From assembly GCA_016870775.1 (NCBI GenBank), contig VGAK01000007.1:1-64000 (forward strand): a stretch of DNA of 64,000 nt. Direction: 5' to 3'. The translations under genes and the position numbers were made by a program. Positions 1 through 10,172 of the stretch are shown one piece after another. The notes beneath the pieces are model-generated. The model had not been told where the DNA came from. It saw nothing but the letters and a program-made list of their open reading frames with translations, and made no database searches. Source of the stretch: Actinomycetota bacterium (GTDB lineage: Bacteria > Actinomycetota > Acidimicrobiia > Acidimicrobiales > Ilumatobacteraceae). Every line of letters begins with the position of its first letter. Within the stretch, counting starts at the first letter, position 1.

Positions 1-1
1 C

Positions 2-376
2 CAAGCCATTGCCCGGGACGCGGGACTCCCGGTGGTGCGTCTCCACGCCACCCGGCACACGTCCGCGACCCTCCTGTTCGACGCGGGAGTGCCCGTCCAC
101 GTCGTCTCGAGACGCCTCGGGCACACATCGGTAGCCACGACCGCCGACGTGTACGTGGCGCGGATGCCATCGGCGGACCGGGCCGCGGCCGACACGTGGG
201 CCACCATCCTCGCGAGGTCCGGTGAAGGACGCCGGAAGGACGCCGGAAGGACGCCGGAAGGCCCGAACGACCCGAACATAGGCGGACTACCCGAACACGG
301 AACCCTTGTGGGACAAGGAATCGGGACGACACGAAATCCCCCGATGGAGGCGACGCCGAGAATCGAACTCGGATAA
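2..376 (+). CDS. Tyrosine recombinase/integrase, C-terminal part (5' cut by window edge)
   Basis: The frame is open from base 2, so the N-terminus lies outside the window. The visible part is the catalytic core end of a phage-type integrase: a box II HxxR (His-Ala-Thr-Arg), the LGH histidine in RLGHTS, and the nucleophile Tyr in DVYVARM. The family performs site-specific recombination at att sites. After residue ~75 the protein becomes a low-complexity Arg/Gly/Pro tail encoded partly by an 11-bp tandem repeat. The last codons run into the tRNA-Cys gene on the other strand and the TAA stop (374-376) lies inside the tRNA T-arm. This is the arrangement expected of an element that integrates into the 3' end of a tRNA gene; the rest of the element would lie to the left. 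It could be a degenerate remnant, but the visible catalytic residues are intact. Confidence 0.82.
   Translation, partial: QAIARDAGLPVVRLHATRHTSATLLFDAGVPVHVVSRRLGHTSVATTADVYVARMPSADRAAADTWATILARSGEGRRKDAGRTPEGPNDPNIGGLPEHGTLVGQGIGTTRNPPMEATPRIELG
226..258 (+). repeat. 11-bp tandem repeat, three copies, inside the integrase tail
   Basis: Three perfect consecutive copies of AGGACGCCGGA. Because 11 is not a multiple of 3, each copy is read in a different frame. This makes the Arg/Lys/Gly/Pro tail of the recombinase non-conserved low-complexity sequence and suggests recent slippage at the element boundary. Confidence 0.85.
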
Positions 377-419
377 ACGGCTTTGCAGGCCGCTGCGTAA
401 ACCATTCCGCCACGTCGCC
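345..419 (-). tRNA. tRNA-Cys (GCA)
   Basis: The reverse strand folds as a cloverleaf. The acceptor stem GGCGACG (419-413) pairs with CGTCGCC (355-349). The anticodon loop CTGCAAA gives anticodon GCA, the T-loop is TTCGATT, the discriminator is U (348), and CCA is encoded (347-345). U73 is a known identity element for cysteine tRNAs. The 3' half is overlapped by the end of the recombinase gene on the + strand, so the gene is the probable attachment site of the neighbouring element. A TAGCAT hexamer on the minus strand (450-455) is a possible -10 box about 30 nt upstream. Confidence 0.95.
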
Positions 420-471
420 AGCGACGGTGCGAACACCGCCACGACACCGATGCTACCCCCGTGTGCCCGTC

Positions 472-1872
472 TCAGCCCCTGCGGACTGCGTGGAAGATGG
501 TGCGGGTCCCGCCGGCAAGCAGCATCTTGCTCTTCACGTCGAAACGCCCCGTGAGCAGACGCTCGAACTCATCGAGGGTGAAGTCCGAGTGGATCCCCTC
601 GCGCTTGTTCTTCAGCAACTTCTTCACCATCGGATCATCGGCGTGTGGCATCTCGATCACCAACTCGGGTGTCGCATCAGCGAGCATGTCGATCTGGGCC
701 GCCACAGGGACGTTGAACGTGATCGCCAGGTGATGGATCACCGCGAGATACAGCACGATGTCGGGGCGACCGCGCTCGAAGATGCCGGGCCGCTCCCTGC
801 CGCGCCACCCGATCCCGCCACCGGCATCGGACATGTCGACGTACAACGGCAGGATCTTGTCGTTCTTCTCCGACTTGAGTGCCCCGTAGAGGCGGTCGAT
901 CACCAGGGGGTCGGCGTCCATCGCCACGACGGCATCGGCGTGCGCGGCCGCGATCCGCGAGAACACGCCGTCGTTGCAACCGATGTCCCACACCTGGGCG
1001 CGCGGCGACGAGGCCACTGCATCGCGGACGAAGCGCTGCTTCTCATCGAGGCTCGACTCGAGGTAGTGGCCGCGCTCCGAGTACTCCGACCATGTCGAGA
1101 CCGTGTCGCCGAGCGAGAGCCCCTCGACGATCTTGGTCAACTTCTTCAGGGTCGCATCGAGCACCTGCGGGTTCATGCCCGCCTTGGCGACCTCGCGCTT
1201 GACGTCGGCGTTCGAGTCCGCGAAGCGCCGCTGCGCGGCGGCGTGCAACACCACGTGCGTGAGCCGACCCTTGCGCGGGTGGCGCAGGCTCCCGGGGAGC
1301 AGCTTTGCCATCGTCTCGGGAGAGATGCCGTTCACCGATCCACGCAGGAACGGCTGGTAGCCGACACCGAGATGGGCCTGCAGCATGAGTGGGTAGAGGA
1401 ACATCTCGCAGAATTGCTTGTAGCCGTACCAGGGATCGCCCTTGCGGCGCACTTCGAAGGACCCGGCGTCGATGAACTGGGCGCGCGATCCGATGAATTG
1501 CACGTTGTAGGGGGTCGCATCCTTCATGCCCACACCTTCGGCGAGCATCTCGCGCGTCAGTTTGAGTTGCAGGAGTGCCGCATCCTTCAGCATCGAGAAC
1601 GTCCACTCGTAGGGATACGACACGAACGGGAGTCTCGGGTGTGTCATCGCGAGCGTCCACGGCACCGAGAGCCCCACCTGGGTCGGGTCGACCATCGTCG
1701 AGGCGATCAGATCACCCGAGTCGAGAGCTCGCCGGAGGGCGCCGGTCCTCCAGACCGCGTCGATGTCCTTGGCCCCCTCGGCCGTGAACGCGCGCACGAC
1801 AGCATCGGGACCGACGAAGACGCGACTCAGTGGGTCACGGAACGACCCGGAGTCCGGGCGGATCTCCGGCAT
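472..1872 (-). CDS. SAM-dependent methyltransferase, NoeA-like two-part protein
   Basis: 466 aa. A class I methyltransferase motif I, VWDIGCNDGVFS, lies near residue 295. It is followed by an acidic position in VAMDAD and a DIVLYLAVIHHL motif near 370, so the C-terminal half binds S-adenosylmethionine. The N-terminal ~260 residues form a separate conserved region with the motifs KDATPYNVQF and FIDAGSF, which I associate with NoeA-type host-specificity methyltransferases; the substrate is unknown. The start lies 3 bp after the stop of a small membrane protein gene, so the two form an operon read away from the Cys/Met PLP enzyme. No signal peptide is visible and it is probably cytosolic. A glycan or small-molecule substrate is only a guess. 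Confidence 0.8.
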   Translation of the reverse strand: MPEIRPDSGSFRDPLSRVFVGPDAVVRAFTAEGAKDIDAVWRTGALRRALDSGDLIASTMVDPTQVGLSVPWTLAMTHPRLPFVSYPYEWTFSMLKDAALLQLKLTREMLAEGVGMKDATPYNVQFIGSRAQFIDAGSFEVRRKGDPWYGYKQFCEMFLYPLMLQAHLGVGYQPFLRGSVNGISPETMAKLLPGSLRHPRKGRLTHVVLHAAAQRRFADSNADVKREVAKAGMNPQVLDATLKKLTKIVEGLSLGDTVSTWSEYSERGHYLESSLDEKQRFVRDAVASSPRAQVWDIGCNDGVFSRIAAAHADAVVAMDADPLVIDRLYGALKSEKNDKILPLYVDMSDAGGGIGWRGRERPGIFERGRPDIVLYLAVIHHLAITFNVPVAAQIDMLADATPELVIEMPHADDPMVKKLLKNKREGIHSDFTLDEFERLLTGRFDVKSKMLLAGGTRTIFHAVRRG

Positions 1873-1875
1873 CGG

Positions 1876-2058
1876 TCAGTCGTGCGAGGAGCCGGACTCG
1901 TCCTGTGCGGAGGGCTCCTGCTCGGGCAGGGGCTTTCCAGTCAAGCGAGACTTCAGACGGGCCATGCCCATCTTGGCCGCCACGCCGATTCCGGCCACCC
2001 CACCGGCGATCGCGGTGATGATCATGCTGCCGGTGCCGGCATCGAGGTACGAGAACAT
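1876..2058 (-). CDS. Small single-pass membrane protein (60 aa)
   Basis: 60 aa with an N-terminal motif SYLDAGTGS, one Gly/Ala/Ile-rich membrane helix (about residues 12-32), and a basic then acidic cytoplasmic tail. I do not know its function. It is likely real because it starts 7 nt after a TACGCT -10-like hexamer, is followed after 3 bp by the methyltransferase, and has the AGTGS/helix/basic layout of a genuine small inner-membrane protein rather than a shadow frame. It may act with the downstream methyltransferase at the membrane. Confidence 0.65.
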   Translation of the reverse strand: MFSYLDAGTGSMIITAIAGGVAGIGVAAKMGMARLKSRLTGKPLPEQEPSAQDESGSSHD

Positions 2059-2065
2059 GGCAAAG

Positions 2066-2071
2066 AGCGTA
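2066..2071 (-). promoter_or_regulatory. -10-like TACGCT directly before the ATG of the 60-aa gene
   Basis: TACGCT, a 7-nt spacer, then ATG (2056-2058). No Shine-Dalgarno sequence fits in the spacer, so transcription would begin at or next to the start codon. Confidence 0.5.
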
Positions 2072-2143
2072 CCCGATCACTTCGCGCGCGTGGCTGATCC
2101 CGCCAACGGGATAATGCCCGGATCGCCCGCATTCATGCGTCGT

Positions 2144-2149
2144 TAGCAT
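2144..2149 (+). promoter_or_regulatory. -10-like TAGCAT directly before the GTG of the PLP enzyme
   Basis: TAGCAT, a 6-nt spacer, then GTG at 2156. It supports the GTG start and a leaderless transcript. Confidence 0.55.
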
Positions 2150-2155
2150 CAGTGC

Positions 2156-3307
2156 GTGCCCCAGAAGCCCGACACCTCGGCAGTGACCGCTGGGCGCGAC
2201 GACTCCCGCTCACTCGCGCCGGCCCTCTGGCCGAGCACCGTCTGGGAAACGGCCAACATGGACGATGCCACCGCGCGCGCCACGGGGATGCGGTCCGAGA
2301 CGTTCTATTCGCGGTATGCGAACCCGACCGTGACACAGTTCGAACGGGCCATCGCCACCCTCGAACAGGCCGAGTCGGCACTCGCCTTCTCCTCGGGGAT
2401 GGGTGCGATCTCCTCGGTCGTTCTCGCGCTGTGCTCCAAGGGCTCCCACGTCGTGGCGCAGAACAACTTGTACGGAGCCACGTTGTCGTTCCTGCAGGGA
2501 CCGTGCGCCCGATTCGGCATCGAGACCACGTTCGTCGACCCCTCGGTGCCGGGCGCATTCGAAGCCGCGGTGATTCCGGGACGCACTGCACTCGTTGTCG
2601 CCGAGACTCCGTCGAACCCGCGCCTCGGCATCACCGATCTCGCCGAACTCGGACGCATCAAGGGCCCGTTCTCAGTGGTCGACTCGACACTTGCGACCCC
2701 ACTCGGGCAACGTCCCCTCGATTTCGGTGTCGACCTGGTCCTGCACTCGGCCACGAAGGGCCTCGGCGGGCACAACGATGCATTGCTCGGTGTGGTCGCC
2801 GGTGAACGCGACTTGATCGATGCGGTGTGGGGATATGCCGTGATGCACGGCGCGATCGCCTCTCCCCACGATGCGTTGAACGGATTGCGCGGGATCAAGA
2901 CGCTCGCGGTGCGCCTGAATCATCAGAACGTCTCGACTCTGCGCATCGCGCGTCGTCTCGAGTCACACGCCGCGGTCGAGCGCGTGTGGCACCCGTTCCT
3001 CGACTCCCACCCGCAGACCGGTCTCGCGCGCGGTCAGATGCGCCTCGGCGGAACCATGTTGTCGGTCGAGTTGAAGGGTGGCATCGACGCCTGCCGAAAG
3101 TTCCTCTCGGCACTGTCGCTCGCACGTGTCGCAACTTCTTTCGGTGGGCCCGAGACCTTGGTGTGTCACCCAGCCACGAGCACGCACGTCGGACTCTCGG
3201 TCGAAGCCTTGGCGGCGATGGGGGTCACCGACTCGCTGGTGCGGTTCTCTGTCGGTCTGGAGGATCCCGAGGATCTCTGCGCCGAGATCGAGGTCGCGCT
3301 CTCCTGA
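2156..3307 (+). CDS. Cys/Met-metabolism PLP enzyme (cystathionine beta-lyase/gamma-synthase family)
   Basis: 383 aa, GTG start chosen from the -10 hexamer 6 nt upstream. It is a trans-sulfuration family enzyme. The PLP lysine lies in LHSATKGLGGHND near residue 199, and SRYANPTVTQFE and the SSGMGAISSV phosphate-binding region are in the usual order. The final subgroup motif (lyase, synthase or sulfhydrylase) cannot be settled by eye. The GGHND form after the lysine occurs in several cystathionine lyases and synthases. With metX at 41-42 kb it fits methionine/cysteine metabolism, but it is not in an operon with it. The stop codon is the first base group of a four-copy 24-bp repeat shared with the convergent neighbour. 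Confidence 0.85.
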   Translation: MPQKPDTSAVTAGRDDSRSLAPALWPSTVWETANMDDATARATGMRSETFYSRYANPTVTQFERAIATLEQAESALAFSSGMGAISSVVLALCSKGSHVVAQNNLYGATLSFLQGPCARFGIETTFVDPSVPGAFEAAVIPGRTALVVAETPSNPRLGITDLAELGRIKGPFSVVDSTLATPLGQRPLDFGVDLVLHSATKGLGGHNDALLGVVAGERDLIDAVWGYAVMHGAIASPHDALNGLRGIKTLAVRLNHQNVSTLRIARRLESHAAVERVWHPFLDSHPQTGLARGQMRLGGTMLSVELKGGIDACRKFLSALSLARVATSFGGPETLVCHPATSTHVGLSVEALAAMGVTDSLVRFSVGLEDPEDLCAEIEVALS

Positions 3308-3398
3308 GACGCGTCAGACTGCCTTCCCTGAGACGCGTCAGACTGCCTTCCCTGAGACGCGTCAGACTGCCTCCCCTGAGACGCGTCAGACGGCCCGC
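3303..3398. repeat. 24-bp tandem repeat, four copies, bridging two convergent stop codons
   Basis: Units start at 3303, 3327, 3351 and 3375; the first three are almost identical and the last diverges at its end. Each unit contains CTGA-GACGCG-TCAG, a 4-bp inverted repeat around an MluI-type core, with the 8-bp palindrome GACGCGTC inside it. The TGA of unit 1 is the stop of the + strand PLP enzyme. The TCA of unit 4 (3386-3388) is the stop of the minus-strand gene. The array could act as a bidirectional transcription barrier, but no T-tract is present. Confidence 0.9.
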
Positions 3399-4162
3399 GG
3401 TGGGCGCGGGATGAAGGCGCTGGTGCGTGCCACATATTCGGTGTAGCCGGGGCGGCGCTTTGCCATCGAGTGCTCCAGCATCGGCACACCCGAGACCCTC
3501 GTGAGAAGGACGGTCATCACGACCGGCCCGATGAACCCGACCACACCCGAGCCGGTCTCGGCACCCACTATCCCGATCCCCCACCACAACAGCGCATCGC
3601 CGAAGTAGTTGGGGTGGCGCGTGTAGCGCCACAGACCCTTGTCCATGACCTGACCCTTGTTGGCGGGGTCGCGCTTGAAGCGCGCGAGCTGGGCATCACC
3701 GATCGTCTCGAAGGCGAGACCGGCGATCCACACCACGATGCCGACCACCGCGAGGGGACCGACCCCGGGTGAGTCGTCACCGTTGCCGAACTGCACGGGC
3801 AGCGAGACCACCCACATCAGCGCACCCTGCAGGGTGAACACCGTGAGAAGGCTCACGATCGGGAACTTGGCGCCCCACCTCCTGCGCATCAGGACATACC
3901 TGAAGTCCTCCCCGTGGCCGAGATTGCGTTTGGCGAGATACCCACCGAGTCGGAGACCCCACGCACCCACCATCACCGCGAGCAGCGTCTGTCGTCCGGA
4001 GTCACCATCGATGCGCCATGCGAGCACCCAGGCGACGGCGACGAACCCGAGGCCCCAGGCGATGTCCACGATGGATGCGTTCTTGATCAGGACACTCACC
4101 ACCCACGTCGAGACCATCAGGATCGCGATCGTGATCGCAGCCGTCGTCATCACGTCGCCCAT
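3386..4162 (-). CDS. DUF1295 / steroid 5-alpha-reductase-like integral membrane protein
   Basis: 258 aa from the ATG at 4162, chosen because AAGGGG lies 7 nt upstream; an ATG four codons further in (4150) is the alternative. There are about six membrane helices, and the conserved C-terminal motif RYTRHPNYFGDALLWW occurs near residue 180. That motif is typical of the DUF1295/isoprenylcysteine-methyltransferase-like superfamily, which includes steroid 5-alpha-reductases using NADPH and membrane lipids. The true substrate is unknown. It converges with the PLP enzyme and its TGA stop is provided by the last unit of the 24-bp repeat, so earlier repeat contraction or expansion would have altered the gene end. 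Confidence 0.8.
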   Translation of the reverse strand: MGDVMTTAAITIAILMVSTWVVSVLIKNASIVDIAWGLGFVAVAWVLAWRIDGDSGRQTLLAVMVGAWGLRLGGYLAKRNLGHGEDFRYVLMRRRWGAKFPIVSLLTVFTLQGALMWVVSLPVQFGNGDDSPGVGPLAVVGIVVWIAGLAFETIGDAQLARFKRDPANKGQVMDKGLWRYTRHPNYFGDALLWWGIGIVGAETGSGVVGFIGPVVMTVLLTRVSGVPMLEHSMAKRRPGYTEYVARTSAFIPRPPRAV

Positions 4163-4241
4163 GGGGAGACCCCTTCCGTGTCGTCGAGTTGGGACTCTGT
4201 CCGTCGAGTCGGGTGTGAGTCTCCCACACCGGCGGAACCGG

Positions 4242-5231
4242 TCATGCGCGAGACGAGAGATCGCCCATCGCGCGTGCCACCGCATCGTCCATCTCGAGCC
4301 AACGGTCGTCCAGCCAGTCGGCGAAAGATCCCGCACGGTCGACGTCCTCCCGGTGCCACCGAGTCACCACCATGCGCGCATGCGGTCGCCCGTCGCGGAG
4401 CCGCTCGAGGATCCCGCCGAAGGTGTCGAGTCCGTCGAAACCGGTGTGCCACATGAGCAGCACATCGGCATCGGGCACTGTCGCGAGAAGCGCCGACGCC
4501 CCGGCACTCTTGGGTGGCAACAATCTGCGGAGCGACTCCATCCGACTTGCACGCACCGGGTTGCGGGACCTCAACCGTGCCAGTTCCTTCTCGCGCTTCT
4601 TGGCGCTCGCACGACTCCCCTCCGGGAAGATCACGGCCACCTGCTTGCCCACGAGTCCATCGGCCATCTGCTCGATGCCGGTCAACTCGGCCGACACGTT
4701 CGACGAGCCCCGGTCGACGAAGTAATTCGGCAGACGGCCCCCGAATATGTCGAGGGCCGGCAGCATCTTCAATTCCTTCTTGAGGACGTAGCGGGGCTTC
4801 AGACCACCCGTGGTGGAGAGCACCCAGCACGACATGATCGCGTCGCCCAGACTCGCATGGCGGCACAGTGCCACGTACGGCCCGCTCCCCCAGTCGTCGG
4901 GGACCTCCACATCGACCCGCAGGCCCAGCGACAGCCGCAGCGAATCGATGACACGCGCCGACCACCAGCGCTGGAGGGCGTAGTGGGCGTTGCGGTTGCG
5001 GCCCCGGCCGACCAGCCACAGCACAGTCGAGGACGCGACCGCGACAACCTCGAGCCATGCCCACAGCACCGCGAAGAACAACAGCCGCACGGTCGGCACC
5101 CTCTGGCGCCCCCCGATGAGGTCGTACACGACCGCGATCGGCACCCAGACGGGCGCAAGCACAACAAGGACCAGCGCCAGCACGGCGACACCAAGGCAGG
5201 TGACGGGGCGGCGGATCCACGGAGACCCCAC
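4242..5231 (-). CDS. PlsC-like 1-acyl-glycerophosphate acyltransferase family protein
   Basis: 329 aa. The start is GTG at 5231, supported by TACAGT 6 nt upstream. Two N-terminal membrane segments (about residues 11-38 and 47-75) precede the acyltransferase core. The HX4D catalytic motif is CRHASLGDA with His125 and Asp130, and the acceptor-binding motif is FPEGSRAS near 211. The protein probably transfers an acyl chain onto a glycerophosphate or similar lipid at the inner membrane face. It is divergent from the Mop-type oxidoreductase with an 87-bp intergenic region. The frame stays open far upstream into that gene, but this is an antisense artefact of high GC. Confidence 0.82.
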   Translation of the reverse strand: MGSPWIRRPVTCLGVAVLALVLVVLAPVWVPIAVVYDLIGGRQRVPTVRLLFFAVLWAWLEVVAVASSTVLWLVGRGRNRNAHYALQRWWSARVIDSLRLSLGLRVDVEVPDDWGSGPYVALCRHASLGDAIMSCWVLSTTGGLKPRYVLKKELKMLPALDIFGGRLPNYFVDRGSSNVSAELTGIEQMADGLVGKQVAVIFPEGSRASAKKREKELARLRSRNPVRASRMESLRRLLPPKSAGASALLATVPDADVLLMWHTGFDGLDTFGGILERLRDGRPHARMVVTRWHREDVDRAGSFADWLDDRWLEMDDAVARAMGDLSSRA

Positions 5232-5237
5232 GTCCGC

Positions 5238-5243
5238 ACTGTA
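5238..5243 (-). promoter_or_regulatory. -10-like TACAGT before the acyltransferase GTG
   Basis: TACAGT, a 6-nt spacer, then GTG (5229-5231). It decides the start among several in-frame candidates. Confidence 0.5.
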
Positions 5244-5306
5244 TGCCCGTCGGGTGATCGAGCGAGGAACCCTTGATTTTCGTGGGTTTCGGTTTGACAA
5301 ATCGTA

Positions 5307-5312
5307 TAAATT
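5307..5312 (+). promoter_or_regulatory. -10-like TAAATT (within TATAAATT) before the Mop-type gene
   Basis: TAAATT lies 6 nt before the GTG at 5319, inside an AT-rich stretch unusual for this DNA. A TTGACA at 5294-5299 is too close to serve as -35 for this -10 and may be part of an operator. Confidence 0.45.
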
Positions 5313-5318
5313 GGTCCC

Positions 5319-7907
<2,589 letters not shown>

Positions 7908-7932
7908 TCGTCGGCACACGGAGGGACCCACC

Positions 7933-8934
7933 ATGACGAGCCCGGCCGCCATCTATCTGCAGGACGCCCATCCGATCGCCGAGGGCATGGACCATGTCCG
8001 CTACGCCGAACAGAAGGGGTTCGAGGCCGTCTGGCAGGCCGACAGCCGTCTCGTGCGCGACGCGATCGTGCCGATGTCGGCCTTTGCCGCCGTGACCGAC
8101 ACGATCAAGATCGGCTCCGGTGTCGTCGACTGCTGGACGCGCAACCCCGCGCGCCTCGCCGCCACCTTCTCCACCCTCGACGATCTCGCACCGGGTCGCG
8201 TGATCCTCGGGATCGGTGCGTGGTGGGATCCACTGGCGGCCAAGGTGGGCATCGACCGTGCCAGGCCCCTGCGCGTGATGCGCGAGATCATCACCTCGGT
8301 GCGTGCGCTGCTGGCGAACGAAACCGTCACGTTCCACGGCGAGTTCGTCCACCTCGACGGAGTCGAACTCGACTACGTGTACCAGGATCGCCGCCCCAAG
8401 GACGTGCCGATCTACCTGGGCGCAACCGGCATGCAGATGATGGAGTTGGCCGGCGAGATCGCCGACGGCGTGGTGCTGAACTACCTGGTGTCGCCCGACT
8501 ACAACAAGACCGCGATCGAGCACCTCGCCGTGGGCGCCGGCAAGGCGGGCCGTCGCTGGGAGGACATCGACCGTCCGCAGTTGGTGGTGTGCAGCGTGCA
8601 CGAGGACCGAAAAACAGCCCTCGACATGGCACGGCTCATGGTCACCCAGTACCTCGGCCAGCAGCCCCACATCATGAAGGCCTCCGGAGTGCCCCAGTCA
8701 CTGCTCGACAAGGTGGGTGAGGTGCTCACCTGGCCGGCCACCCACGAGCAGGTCGTGGCGGCATCGGCACTCGTCCCCGACGAGATCGTCCAGATGCTGA
8801 CGGCCTCGGGCACCGCCGAGGACGCCCGCGCCAAGGTGCGCGACTACATGCGCGACGGCGCCACGTGCCCCATCCTGTATCCGCTCGGGGACGTGCGCGC
8901 GATGATCGATGCGTTCTCCGGCTGGCAGGCCTGA
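7933..8934 (+). CDS. LLM-class (luciferase-like) F420-dependent oxidoreductase
   Basis: 333 aa with a clear GGAGGGA ribosome binding site. It has the bacterial luciferase/Mer TIM-barrel fold: [37 protein letters not shown], and [24 protein letters not shown] are the characteristic blocks, resembling methylenetetrahydromethanopterin-reductase-type F420 enzymes. It probably transfers hydride between F420 and an organic substrate in the cytosol. It is co-directional with the Mop-type hydroxylase (25-bp gap), so both may act on the same compound. FMN use cannot be excluded. Confidence 0.83.
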   Translation: MTSPAAIYLQDAHPIAEGMDHVRYAEQKGFEAVWQADSRLVRDAIVPMSAFAAVTDTIKIGSGVVDCWTRNPARLAATFSTLDDLAPGRVILGIGAWWDPLAAKVGIDRARPLRVMREIITSVRALLANETVTFHGEFVHLDGVELDYVYQDRRPKDVPIYLGATGMQMMELAGEIADGVVLNYLVSPDYNKTAIEHLAVGAGKAGRRWEDIDRPQLVVCSVHEDRKTALDMARLMVTQYLGQQPHIMKASGVPQSLLDKVGEVLTWPATHEQVVAASALVPDEIVQMLTASGTAEDARAKVRDYMRDGATCPILYPLGDVRAMIDAFSGWQA

Positions 8935-8960
8935 CGCCTGCGCGGCACCTGCCGAGCACC

Positions 8961-8966
8961 TACTCT
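8961..8966 (+). promoter_or_regulatory. -10-like TACTCT before the aminotransferase GTG
   Basis: TACTCT, a 6-nt spacer, then GTG at 8973. It indicates a separate leaderless transcript start 26 bp after the LLM gene. Confidence 0.5.
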
Positions 8967-8972
8967 GACGCC

Positions 8973-10172
8973 GTGACGGCATCACCACTTGCGCGGCGAC
9001 TCGAGGGCTTCGGCGCTTCGATCTTCGCCGAGATGACCGCATTGGCCGTCTCGACGGGCTCTATCAACCTCGGACAGGGCTTCCCCGACTACGACGGACC
9101 GCCAGAGGTGCTCGAGACCGCGCGTCAGATGATCGCGGCCGGCCAGAACCAGTACCCGCCCGGCACCGGGACCGCCGAGCTGCGCGCCGCGATCGCCGAG
9201 CACCAGAGGAGGTTCTGGGGGCTCGACTACGACCCCGACACCGAGATCCTCGTGACCATGGGTGCCACCGAGGCGCTCGCCGGGGCGCTCCTTGGGATGT
9301 TGAACGACGGGGACGAGGTCATCGTCTTCGAGCCGCTCTTCGACACCTACGCGGGCTGCGTCGCTCTCTCGGGGGCCCGGCTCGCACCCGTCACCCTCCG
9401 ACCCGACGACGCGGGACGGTGGGGATTCGATCCGCAGGAACTGCTCGATGTGGTCGGCCCGCGCACGCGGATGATCCTGCTCAACTCGCCCCACAACCCG
9501 ACCGGCATGGTGTTCTCGCGCGAACAACTCGACCTCGTGGCGGAGGTGGCGATCGACAACGACCTCGTCGTGGTCTCTGACGAGGTCTACGAGCATCTCG
9601 TGTTCGACGGTGCGGTCCACGTCCCGGTCGCGACCCTGCCGGGGATGCGCGAGCGCACGGTCACGATCTCCTCCGGTGGCAAGTCGTTCAACACGACGGG
9701 CTGGAAGATCGGCTGGGCCTGTGCGCCCGCTGGGCTCGTCCATGCCACCCGGATGGCCAAGCAGCTGTTCACCTTCGCCGGTGGCACGCCGTTCCAGTTC
9801 GCGATCGCCGCAGGCCTGCGCCTGCCCGACCAGTACTTCACGGACCTCGCCAATGATCTGCGGGACAAGCGCGACGTGCTGGTCGAAGCCCTCGGCGATG
9901 CCGGGCTCGTCGCGCACCGTGCCGAGGGCACCTACTTCGTGACCGCCGACATCGGCACTCGGCGCGCCGACGGTGACGCGATGGCGTTCTGTCGCGCGTT
10001 GCCGGGCGAGGCCGGCATCGTGGCGATCCCCGCCTCGGTGCTCTACGACCCACGTCACGCCCACGAGGGGCGCCGTCTGGTGCGCTTCGCCTTCTGCAAG
10101 CAGATGCCCACCATCGAGTCGGCCGCCGAGCGGCTGCGCGAGTGGGCATCACGGTCGACGGTGGCCGGATGA
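8973..10172 (+). CDS. Class I aminotransferase, glutamine transaminase K / methionine aminotransferase-like
   Basis: 399 aa, GTG start placed by the hexamer at 8961. Fold-type I PLP aminotransferase: INLGQGFPDYDGP near residue 30, LLNSPHNPTGMVF near 170, and PLP lysine in ISSGGKSFNTTGWKIGW near 236. The NLGQGFPD motif is typical of kynurenine/glutamine transaminase K relatives. It converts amino acids such as methionine or glutamine to 2-oxo acids. The last codon overlaps the ATG of a nitrilase-family omega-amidase by 4 bp. This supports a glutamine transaminase/omega-amidase pair in which the amidase removes 2-oxoglutaramate and pulls the transamination forward. Confidence 0.85.
   Translation: MTASPLARRLEGFGASIFAEMTALAVSTGSINLGQGFPDYDGPPEVLETARQMIAAGQNQYPPGTGTAELRAAIAEHQRRFWGLDYDPDTEILVTMGATEALAGALLGMLNDGDEVIVFEPLFDTYAGCVALSGARLAPVTLRPDDAGRWGFDPQELLDVVGPRTRMILLNSPHNPTGMVFSREQLDLVAEVAIDNDLVVVSDEVYEHLVFDGAVHVPVATLPGMRERTVTISSGGKSFNTTGWKIGWACAPAGLVHATRMAKQLFTFAGGTPFQFAIAAGLRLPDQYFTDLANDLRDKRDVLVEALGDAGLVAHRAEGTYFVTADIGTRRADGDAMAFCRALPGEAGIVAIPASVLYDPRHAHEGRRLVRFAFCKQMPTIESAAERLREWASRSTVAG

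Noticed and set aside
427-2097. Plus-strand frame of 556 codons opposite the methyltransferase
   Set aside because: The minus strand carries a clean SAM motif and good start; the plus frame has no motif and an Arg/His-rich composition expected for an antisense frame of high-GC coding DNA.
3303-3398. CRISPR-like array
   Set aside because: The period is only 24 bp with no spacers; units are contiguous, so it is a tandem repeat, not a CRISPR array.
5294-5310. TTGACA followed by TATAAA as a classical -35/-10 promoter
   Set aside because: The two hexamers are only 5 bp apart. The -10 geometry with the GTG makes sense, but the TTGACA cannot be its -35; it was left as a possible operator.
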